Shown here piece by piece: positions 17,294 through 24,165 of a DNA stretch of 48,766 bases. The stretch is from Verrucomicrobiota bacterium (GTDB lineage Bacteria > Verrucomicrobiota > Verrucomicrobiia > Limisphaerales > UBA1100). The stretch covers positions 1 through 48,766 of the forward strand of contig JASLKQ010000013.1 in the NCBI GenBank assembly GCA_030747505.1. The letters are read 5' to 3'. The position numbers were made by a program, and so were the translations under genes. The notes under the pieces are model-generated. The model saw nothing but the letters and a program-made list of their open reading frames with translations, searched no databases and was not told where the DNA came from. Positions within the stretch are counted from its first letter, which is position 1. The number at the start of each line of letters is the position of its first letter.

Positions 17294-18643
17294 ATGCTCA
17301 CGATCACCGGTCAAAAATATCGTTTCTGTGACGGCCTTTCGCGCCGTGGATTTCTATCTGTTGGAGGGCTGACACTGGGGGGCCTGACGCTTCCGCAAAT
17401 CCTCCGCGCAGAGTCGCAGCAGGGCATCCGGAACGGGCATAAGGCGATCATCAATATCTTCCTGCCGGGCGGCCCTCCTCATCAGGACATGTGGGACCTC
17501 AAGCCCAATGCGCCGAAGGAAGTACGCGGTGAGTTTGACGAAATTTCCACCAATGTCCCTGGGATTCGAATCGGTGACCAGTTCCCGCGGATGGCCAGAA
17601 TGATGGATAAGTTTACCATTATCCGCTCAATGGTGGGGGCGAATGGCCGTCATGATGCATGGCAGTGTCAGACCGGACGGGGTAATTTCGGCAATCAGCC
17701 CCCCGGAGGTTGGCCCAGCATGGGGGCGGTTTTGTCAAAACTTCATGGTCCTGCGGCAAAAGGAGTTCCACCTTTTGTTGGATTAGTTCCTGACACAGGG
17801 CACAAGCCTTGGGGAGACCCAGGAGCTTCGGGCTTCCTTGGGCCGGCGCACAGCCCTTTCCTTCCGGCCAAGGCTGGCGGAGTGAAAGAGGACATGAAGC
17901 TCAACGGCATCAACCTTGATCGCCTTGATCGCCGACGCTCTCTGCTCACCCAATTCGACCAACTGCGCCGCGATGTGGATAACAAGCGGCAAATGGAGGG
18001 GCTGGATGCTTTCAATGAGCAAGCTCTATCAATGTTGACTTCCGCCCGCTTCGCTGAAGCTCTTGATATAAAAAAGGAGGACGTGAAGTTGCGTGATCGT
18101 TATGGCCGTGGCCACAACAAGAAACAGGCTGATGGTTCACATAAGTTGCTCGATGATTTTCTCTTGGCCCGGCGGTTGGTCGAGGCCGGAGCGCGCTGCG
18201 TGACACTTGCATTTAGTCGCTGGGACTGGCACGGCGGCAACTTTAAGCGCGGCCGCGAAGATATGCCAATGTTGGATCAGGCGTTGACCGCGCTGGTGGA
18301 GGATTTGCACAGTCGTGGTATGGACCGTGACGTAAGTGTGGTGGTTTGGGGGGAATTTGGGCGCACGCCAACCATCAACAACAAGGCGGGGCGCGACCAC
18401 TGGCCGCGCGTCAGCTGTGCGGCATTGGCCTGCGGTGGCATGAACCATGGTCAGGTCATTGGGGCCACCGACAAAAAAGCAGGCGAAGCGGTTGATCGGC
18501 CGGTGAAATTTGGCGAAGTCTTTGCCACGCTGTACACTGCGATGGGAATCAATATTCAGGCCACCACTGTACCGGATTTACAGGGTCGTCCTCGTTACCT
18601 GGTTGATGACGGAGTCAAGCCGCTGCAGGAATTAATCAGTTAA
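17294..18643 (+). CDS. DUF1501 family protein, tandem copy 1
   Basis: 449 residues. Tat signal: [25 protein letters not shown], so it is exported folded. The DUF1501 body shows [36 protein letters not shown], the [12 protein letters not shown] segment, [30 protein letters not shown], and a C-terminal [19 protein letters not shown]...[11 protein letters not shown]. The fold is alkaline-phosphatase/sulfatase-like; activity is uncharacterised. In Planctomycetes and Verrucomicrobia it is typically paired with DUF1549/DUF1553 cytochrome-type proteins, as here. First gene of a plus-strand block that extends to about 30.5 kb; the next gene starts 18 nt on. Confidence 0.9.
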   Translation: MLTITGQKYRFCDGLSRRGFLSVGGLTLGGLTLPQILRAESQQGIRNGHKAIINIFLPGGPPHQDMWDLKPNAPKEVRGEFDEISTNVPGIRIGDQFPRMARMMDKFTIIRSMVGANGRHDAWQCQTGRGNFGNQPPGGWPSMGAVLSKLHGPAAKGVPPFVGLVPDTGHKPWGDPGASGFLGPAHSPFLPAKAGGVKEDMKLNGINLDRLDRRRSLLTQFDQLRRDVDNKRQMEGLDAFNEQALSMLTSARFAEALDIKKEDVKLRDRYGRGHNKKQADGSHKLLDDFLLARRLVEAGARCVTLAFSRWDWHGGNFKRGREDMPMLDQALTALVEDLHSRGMDRDVSVVVWGEFGRTPTINNKAGRDHWPRVSCAALACGGMNHGQVIGATDKKAGEAVDRPVKFGEVFATLYTAMGINIQATTVPDLQGRPRYLVDDGVKPLQELIS

Positions 18644-18657
18644 CGAAATAGGGAAAC
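18644..18657 (+). repeat. Post-stop 14-mer, copy 1
   Basis: CGAAATAGGGAAAC directly after the stop of DUF1501 copy 1. A copy with one mismatch (CGAAATAGAGAAAC) follows the stop of DUF1501 copy 2 at 19964-19977. It suggests the duplication unit included the 3' flank. Confidence 0.6.
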
Positions 18658-18661
18658 CAAA

Positions 18662-19963
18662 ATGTTAAAGATTTTTGGGAACACGAATGGCCGCGATTGT
18701 GACGGGCAAAGTCGCCGTGACTTCCTGCAGATTGGATCACTCGCCATGGGCGGCATGGCGTTACCTCAGCTTCTCCGCGCAGAGGAAACTGTAGGCGCAA
18801 GTGCGCAGCGCCAGAAGAGTGTGATTATGGTTTATCTTGGCGGAGGACCAAGCCATCAGGATATGTGGGACATCAAGGAAGATGCTCCGCTTGAGTATCG
18901 TGGTGAATTTAATGCAATTAGCACCAACGTTCCAGGGGTACGTATCTGCGAGCATTTTCCAAAGCTCGCCAAGATGTGGGACAAGTGTGCGGCTATCCGT
19001 TCCACCGTTGGCCAAGCCAACGACCATAATTCCTTTCACTGCATGACCGGCCGTCAGCGGCGCGGCCCGCAACCCAGCGGCGGCTGGCCGAGCATCGGTT
19101 CAGTGATCGGCAAGCTGGAAGGGAGTGGCCCCAACGGGACTCCACCGAATATAGCCATGAGCGGCCGGGATACGGGCCCGGGATTTTTGGGCACTCCTTA
19201 TAAGCCTTTTTCCCCAAGTGGAAAAGGCAAGCAGGACCTGAAGCTCAATGGCGTTACCACGGATCGCTTGGATGATCGGCGATTGCTTTTGGGTAGCTTT
19301 GATCAGTTTCGGCGTGATGTGGACAGCAAGCGGCAAATGGAGGGTCTCGACAAATTCAACGAGCAGGCATTCGGGGTTATCACCAGCAATCACCTGCTCA
19401 ATGCATTGGATCTCAAGAAGGAGGATCCCAAGCGGCTGGCCAGGTACGAAGTGCCCAAGGGATACCGGGATGTTAAGAGTTTTTGTACGGCTCGACGTAT
19501 CGTGGAAGCAGGTGCGCGGTTTGTGACCCTGAGCTGGGGCGGCTGGGATTCCCATAGCAAAAACTTTGTTACCTTACGTAAGCAGTTGCCGGCACTGGAT
19601 ATTGGCCTGAGTGCACTGATCAGCGATCTGGCTGAGACCGGTCGTCTGGCTGACACCAGCATTGTGATGTGGGGGGAATTCGGCCGTACCCCGCGTGTCA
19701 ACAAGAACGCTGGTCGCGATCACTGGTCACGTGTCATGGGAACATTTCTCGCAGGGGGAGGAATGAACACAGGACAGATTATTGGGCAAACTGACCGTAC
19801 GGGCGGAGAGGCCTCAGAGCGGCCCGTGCATATTCAGGAAATCCTCGCGACTTTATACCACAACGTTGGAATAGATGTGGCGAAAGCCCAGTTAAGCGAT
19901 TTGAATGGAAGGCCTCAGTATCTTACCGATGCTGGGCGTGGGCCGATGAAAGAACTGATTTAG
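18662..19963 (+). CDS. DUF1501 family protein, tandem copy 2
   Basis: 433 residues. Tat signal SRRDFLQIGSLAMGGMALPQLLRAE. It has the same landmarks as copy 1: [84 protein letters not shown], and the terminal RPVHIQEILATLYHNVGID...DLNGRPQYLTD. It lacks the short Gly/Pro insertion ([18 protein letters not shown]) seen in copy 1. It is a paralogue, not a recent duplicate: similarity is clear at protein level but many positions differ. The start is 18 nt after copy 1, so the two are almost certainly co-transcribed. Confidence 0.9.
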   Translation: MLKIFGNTNGRDCDGQSRRDFLQIGSLAMGGMALPQLLRAEETVGASAQRQKSVIMVYLGGGPSHQDMWDIKEDAPLEYRGEFNAISTNVPGVRICEHFPKLAKMWDKCAAIRSTVGQANDHNSFHCMTGRQRRGPQPSGGWPSIGSVIGKLEGSGPNGTPPNIAMSGRDTGPGFLGTPYKPFSPSGKGKQDLKLNGVTTDRLDDRRLLLGSFDQFRRDVDSKRQMEGLDKFNEQAFGVITSNHLLNALDLKKEDPKRLARYEVPKGYRDVKSFCTARRIVEAGARFVTLSWGGWDSHSKNFVTLRKQLPALDIGLSALISDLAETGRLADTSIVMWGEFGRTPRVNKNAGRDHWSRVMGTFLAGGGMNTGQIIGQTDRTGGEASERPVHIQEILATLYHNVGIDVAKAQLSDLNGRPQYLTDAGRGPMKELI

Positions 19964-19977
19964 CGAAATAGAGAAAC
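19964..19977 (+). repeat. Post-stop 14-mer, copy 2
   Basis: CGAAATAGAGAAAC directly after the stop of DUF1501 copy 2; 13 of 14 positions match the element at 18644-18657. Confidence 0.6.
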
Positions 19978-19988
19978 ACAGAAACACT

Positions 19989-20027
19989 GGCGCGGCCGAC
20001 GGAGCGAAATATCCGCCGGCCCGTGCC
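19989..20027 (+). other. Long intercistronic hairpin between DUF1501 copies 2 and 3
   Basis: GGCCGACGGA (19994-20003) pairs with TCCGCCGGCC (20012-20021), 9 of 10 pairs with one A-C mismatch, around an 8-nt loop GCGAAATA. An outer GGC/GCC pairing extends it to 19989-20027. No T-tract follows, so it is not a terminator. An mRNA-stability or processing element is the simplest reading (inference). Confidence 0.6.
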
Positions 20028-20042
20028 GCTATAATAGAGAGA

Positions 20043-21401
20043 ATGTTTCAGATAGGCGGACAACGACACGCAGCAATGTGTGATGGCTTGAGTCGGCGTG
20101 ATTTCCTGAGCGTAGGAGCGCTCGGTGGCCTGACGTTGCCGCAGCTTTTGGCAGCCGAACAGGCTGCGGGGTCAGAGAGGAGCCATAAGGCTCTCATCAT
20201 GATTTATATGGCGGGGGCTCCGCCTCATCAGGATCTTATTGATCTCAAACCCAATGCCCCCAGGGAGTATCGAGGGATTCTAAATCCAATTTCCACCAAC
20301 GTGCCAGGTATTCAGATCAGCGAGCTATTGCCGAATATGGCGAAGATCATGGATAAATGGTCTGGCATTCGATCGATAGTTGGGGCTCCCAATGGGTCGC
20401 ACGATTCGTTTATGTGTTATAGTGGCCGTCAGGGGTCAACCTTCAATACCAACGGGCAGGCTTCTGGCGGTTGGCCAAGTATTGGTGCTGCCATCTCGAA
20501 ATTGCAGGGGACTGCCAAGGCAGGCATTCCGCCCTTTATTGGCTTGGCTCCCAAGGCGGGGCATCCCCCTTATGGAGCCTCAGGCAAACCGGGTTTCTTG
20601 GGGGCAGCTCATGGGCCCTTCAAGCCAACGAACCACAGTAAGGGGGATTTGGTGCTAAATGGGGTTACCGAGGGCCGATTTGGAAATCGCAAGTCCTTGC
20701 TTGAGCAGTTTGATCTTTTTCGGCGGGATGTAGATACCAGTGGCCGCCTTGGCGGCATGGATGCCTTTACTGAGCAGGCTCTGGGAATACTCACCAGTAG
20801 CAAGATGGCTGAAGCCATGAGCCTGGAAAAAGAAGCCCCGAAAATTCGGGAGCGTTATGGCAACGGGGACGCCAAAAACTTTGGGGACGGAGCTCCCCGC
20901 AACAATACTCACTTCCTTATGGCTCGGCGCCTGGTGGAAGCCGGCGCCCGTGTCGTGACATTGAACTTTGGCAGGTGGGATTTTCACGATAAGATTTACA
21001 ATGCCAAGAGCGGGGTTAACGGTCATGCTCCCATCTTTGACCAGGGACTGGCGGCATTGATTCAGGATTTGCATGATCGGGGCATGGATAAGGATGTGGC
21101 TGTGGTTGCCTGGGGTGAATTCGGGCGCACCCCAAAAATCAACGCGAAGGGAGGTCGTGATCACTGGCCTAATGTGAGTTGTGCCTTTGTTTCCGGAGGC
21201 GGAATGAATCATGGGCAGATGATTGGAGCCAGCGATAAGCATGCGGCCGAGCCTGCCGAGCGTCCGGTTCACATGGGAGAGGTCCATGCAACGATGTATC
21301 GCCATATGGGTATAGACCCCAATAATACCACGCTCGCTGACCTTACCGGCCGCCCACAGTATCTGGTGGATGAGTGGAAGCCGATGCCAGAACTGATATA
21401 A
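20043..21401 (+). CDS. DUF1501 family protein, tandem copy 3
   Basis: 452 residues. Tat signal [23 protein letters not shown]. Family landmarks: [85 protein letters not shown], and the C-terminal RPVHMGEVHATMYRHMGID...DLTGRPQYLVD. It shares the Gly/Pro insertion (APKAGHPPYGASGKPGFLG) with copy 1, so copies 1 and 3 are closer to each other than to copy 2. The next gene follows after 34 nt. The 79-nt spacer upstream holds a strong hairpin. Confidence 0.9.
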   Translation: MFQIGGQRHAAMCDGLSRRDFLSVGALGGLTLPQLLAAEQAAGSERSHKALIMIYMAGAPPHQDLIDLKPNAPREYRGILNPISTNVPGIQISELLPNMAKIMDKWSGIRSIVGAPNGSHDSFMCYSGRQGSTFNTNGQASGGWPSIGAAISKLQGTAKAGIPPFIGLAPKAGHPPYGASGKPGFLGAAHGPFKPTNHSKGDLVLNGVTEGRFGNRKSLLEQFDLFRRDVDTSGRLGGMDAFTEQALGILTSSKMAEAMSLEKEAPKIRERYGNGDAKNFGDGAPRNNTHFLMARRLVEAGARVVTLNFGRWDFHDKIYNAKSGVNGHAPIFDQGLAALIQDLHDRGMDKDVAVVAWGEFGRTPKINAKGGRDHWPNVSCAFVSGGGMNHGQMIGASDKHAAEPAERPVHMGEVHATMYRHMGIDPNNTTLADLTGRPQYLVDEWKPMPELI

Positions 21402-21435
21402 TTATTTTATACACCCAACCAACAGAAATAAACTT

Positions 21436-22197
21436 ATGAGAAAAATTATTCTAACACTTGCCGCAATGACTGCCACAGGGATGGCTTGGGCTGCCCCGAG
21501 CGCACTGGAACTTACGGCGCAAAGCGGTGAAGCAAGGACTGTCTTTCAGCTGAAGGGCAAACACTCTCGCCAGCAATTGGTCGCGACTGCCGCCGAGGAA
21601 GGCAGGGACGTAGATGTAACACGCACCGTCAAATACAGTATAACGCCTCCCAACATTGTTGCCGTTTCGCCGACAGGATTGGTCACCCCTTTGAGAGATG
21701 GTGCCGCCACAATTACCGCAACCACAGGGAATCTGAAGAGTGAGGTGAAGGTAACGGTTGCCGAATTTGACGTGGCTCAGCCTATTAACTTTGCCAATCA
21801 GATCGTACCGATCTTTACCAAGGCGGGTTGTAATAGTGGCGGTTGCCACGGCAAGAGCGGCGGGCAGAACGGGTTTAGTCTCTCACTGCTAGGGTTTGAG
21901 CCTCAGGAAGACTATGAGTATCTGGTGAAAGAGGGCCGCGGGCGTCGATTGAGTCCGGCTTCTCCGGGAAACAGCCTTTTGCTTCTCAAAGGGGCGGGCA
22001 TCCTGCCTCACGGTGGCGGCGGGCGGCTTGATCCCAACAGCCACGATTACGCGTTGATCACGCGCTGGATCTCAATGGGGATGCCGCGCGGGGAGGAAAC
22101 AGATCCTACGGTGGTGGCCATAGAGGTGTATCCCCAAGCTTCGGGTTGTTGGTGCGAATGCAGAACAGCAGATCAGTGTGACGGCCATATACAGTGA
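21436..22197 (+). CDS. N-terminal part of a frameshifted Big2 / planctomycete-type cytochrome / DUF1549-DUF1553 protein
   Basis: 253 residues as read. Signal peptide (about 1-20, ending AWA-APS), a Big2 Ig-like domain (about 25-110), then a cytochrome-type domain with the heme-binding-like motif CNSGGCH (Cx4CH, about residues 134-140) and a conserved tail LPHGGGGRLDPNSHDYALITRWISMGMP. The last 20 residues after VYPQ are not family-like. Removing one C from the CCCC run at 22132-22135 restores YPKLRVVGANAEQQISVTAIYSDG and joins this frame to the following one. Either a sequencing/assembly indel or a true lesion; the intact protein would be about 824 residues. Confidence 0.8.
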   Translation: MRKIILTLAAMTATGMAWAAPSALELTAQSGEARTVFQLKGKHSRQQLVATAAEEGRDVDVTRTVKYSITPPNIVAVSPTGLVTPLRDGAATITATTGNLKSEVKVTVAEFDVAQPINFANQIVPIFTKAGCNSGGCHGKSGGQNGFSLSLLGFEPQEDYEYLVKEGRGRRLSPASPGNSLLLLKGAGILPHGGGGRLDPNSHDYALITRWISMGMPRGEETDPTVVAIEVYPQASGCWCECRTADQCDGHIQ

Positions 22198-23911
22198 CGG
22201 TCATACCGAAGATGCAACGCACATCGCTACTTACGAAGCCAACGACAAGGAGATTGCAGAGGCTGACGATACGGGGCATATAAAATTCTTTGAACAGCCC
22301 GGGGACGTATCGGTGATGGTTCGTTACCAGGGGCAGGTGGGAGTGTATCAGGCCAGTGTTCCTTTGGGCGCACCGGTTGAAAAATCTCCCGAGCCGAGGA
22401 ATTTCATTGATGAACTGGTCTTCGCCAAGCTCAAACGCGTGGGGATGCCTCCTTCAACAGTTACTGATGATGCGACCTTTATTCGCCGGGCAACCGTTGA
22501 TATTGCGGGCCGACTGCCGACTTCAAGCGAGTCGGAAGGCTTTCTTAAAAGCACAGATCCAGCCAAGCGCGACAAATTGATAGACCGACTCCTCTCAAGC
22601 ACAGATTACGCGGACTATTTTGCAAACAAGTGGGGAGCTTTATTGCGCAACAAGCGATCCAACGCCCAAGCCATGAGGGGTAATTTTGCATTCCACGGCT
22701 GGATACGCGATTCGTTACACAAAAACATGAGATATGACGAGTTTGCGCGTTCAGTTTTGGCTGCATCTGGCGATATGTCCCAAAACCCCGCGGCAACCTG
22801 GTATCGGGAGGTGAAGACCATGCAGGCTCAAATGGAAGATGCTGCGCAACTCTTTCTGGGTACACGAATGCAGTGCGCCCAATGCCACCATCATCCCTTT
22901 GAAAAATGGAGCCAGAAGGATTACTACAGTTTCTCAGCTTTCTTTTCCACCGTTGGGCGCAAGCCGGGAAGAAACCCCGGAGAGGAAATTATCTACCACA
23001 CGCGCAAAGTGGCGCAAACGGCCAACAAAAAGGACGGCGGAACAGTAAAAGCTACCGGCCTTGGCGACGAGCCTATGGATTTAACAGTTGATGATGATCC
23101 GCGCCATGCGCTGGTGGATTGGCTTTCCCAGCCAGGCAATAAATTTTTTGCACACACGTTGGTTAACCGGTATTGGAAACATTTCTTCAGCCGCGGTCTC
23201 GTCGAGCCCGAGGATGACATGCGCGAGACGAATCCGGCAGTAAACCCTGAACTGCTTGAAGGATTGGCACAGCACTTCATCCGGAGGGGGTTCGACATGA
23301 AGGATTTGATTCGCACCATATGCCAGTCCAAGACTTATCAGCTCAGCTCAATCCCCAATGAGTTCAATTCCAAGGACAAGACCTACTTCAGCCGTTACTA
23401 CCCCAAACGTTTGAATGCTGAGGTGCTGTATGATGCGATCAATCAAATGACCGATTCAAAGCCAAGCTTTAGCGGCTTGCCTGTTGGAACCAGGGCGGTG
23501 CAGCTTCCGGACAACAGCTTTAACAGCCAGTCTTATTTCCTCACTGTTTTTGGGCGACCTGACAGCTCCAGTTCCTGTGAGTGCGAACGTTCCAGTGATG
23601 CGAGCTTGGCCCAGAGTTTGCATCTGCTTAATTCCAAGGATATCCAAAGCAAGCTTTCCAGCGGGAGTGGCCGAGCGGCCAAGCTGGGCAATGTGAAGGA
23701 TGACCGTGATGCCGGGGCAAAAATACGGGAGCTTTTCCTGCTCGCCTTCTCGCGTGAACCAAGTGGCAGCGAGGTTTTGTTGGCCCGTAAACATCTAGAG
23801 CGTCAAATCGAGAATGACAAGGGAGAGAAGAAGCCGGTAGCTGCCAAGGAATCCTATGAGGATATTATCTGGGCACTCTTCAATACGAAGGAATTCCTCT
23901 TCAATCATTAA
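22178..23911 (+). CDS. C-terminal part of the same protein: DUF1549 and DUF1553 domains
   Basis: 577 residues from a nominal GTG at 22178; the homologous sequence extends upstream in this frame to about 22135, so the GTG is probably an artefact of the frameshift. Domains: the remainder of an Ig-like region (1-70), DUF1549 (about 75-290) with RRATVDIAGRLPTSSE and a second heme-like motif CAQCHHHP, and DUF1553 (about 300-560) with HTLVNRYWKHFFSRGLVEPEDDMRETNPAVNPELLEGLA and ALFNTKEFLFNH at the end. The family is presumed exported and is typically paired with DUF1501 proteins, as here. Cys residues of the CxxCH motif are intact. Confidence 0.85.
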   Translation: MTAIYSDGHTEDATHIATYEANDKEIAEADDTGHIKFFEQPGDVSVMVRYQGQVGVYQASVPLGAPVEKSPEPRNFIDELVFAKLKRVGMPPSTVTDDATFIRRATVDIAGRLPTSSESEGFLKSTDPAKRDKLIDRLLSSTDYADYFANKWGALLRNKRSNAQAMRGNFAFHGWIRDSLHKNMRYDEFARSVLAASGDMSQNPAATWYREVKTMQAQMEDAAQLFLGTRMQCAQCHHHPFEKWSQKDYYSFSAFFSTVGRKPGRNPGEEIIYHTRKVAQTANKKDGGTVKATGLGDEPMDLTVDDDPRHALVDWLSQPGNKFFAHTLVNRYWKHFFSRGLVEPEDDMRETNPAVNPELLEGLAQHFIRRGFDMKDLIRTICQSKTYQLSSIPNEFNSKDKTYFSRYYPKRLNAEVLYDAINQMTDSKPSFSGLPVGTRAVQLPDNSFNSQSYFLTVFGRPDSSSSCECERSSDASLAQSLHLLNSKDIQSKLSSGSGRAAKLGNVKDDRDAGAKIRELFLLAFSREPSGSEVLLARKHLERQIENDKGEKKPVAAKESYEDIIWALFNTKEFLFNH

Positions 23912-24137
23912 CCGTAAGAGCCTTGGAGTGTCCGAGCCTTCGCCCACAGAAGCCGACCGTATCGGCTGCCCCGAGTTTCGCCGCAATTTATCACTGGATC
24001 GGCCGCTGCATCCGCAGGATGTGCTGGCGACGATGTATCGTCATTTGGGCGTGGACACTAAGGTGAATTACACCGATTTTACGGGACGACCGAATCCGGT
24101 GTTGCCCTATGGCGATCCAATTGAAGAACTTTTTTAA
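23912..24137 (+). pseudogene. 3' remnant of a fourth DUF1501 gene
   Basis: In one frame this stretch reads GVSEPSPTEADR...SLDRPLHPQDVLATMYRHLGVDTKVNYTDFTGRPNPVLPYGDPIEELF and a stop. It matches the last 45-50 residues of the three intact DUF1501 proteins (for example ERPVHMGEVHATMYRHMGID...DLTGRPQYLVDEWKPMPELI). No signal, start or central DUF1501 sequence precedes it: the stretch begins immediately after the DUF1549/DUF1553 stop. A fourth copy has probably been deleted apart from its tail. Confidence 0.8.
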
Positions 24138-24165
24138 ACCCAACCATTAAGATTAAGTAACAGAT

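Noticed and set aside
20030..20035. TATAAT upstream of DUF1501 copy 3
   Set aside because: It is only 7 nt from the start codon, too close for a -10 box of a normal leader, and no -35 sequence fits because a hairpin occupies that position.
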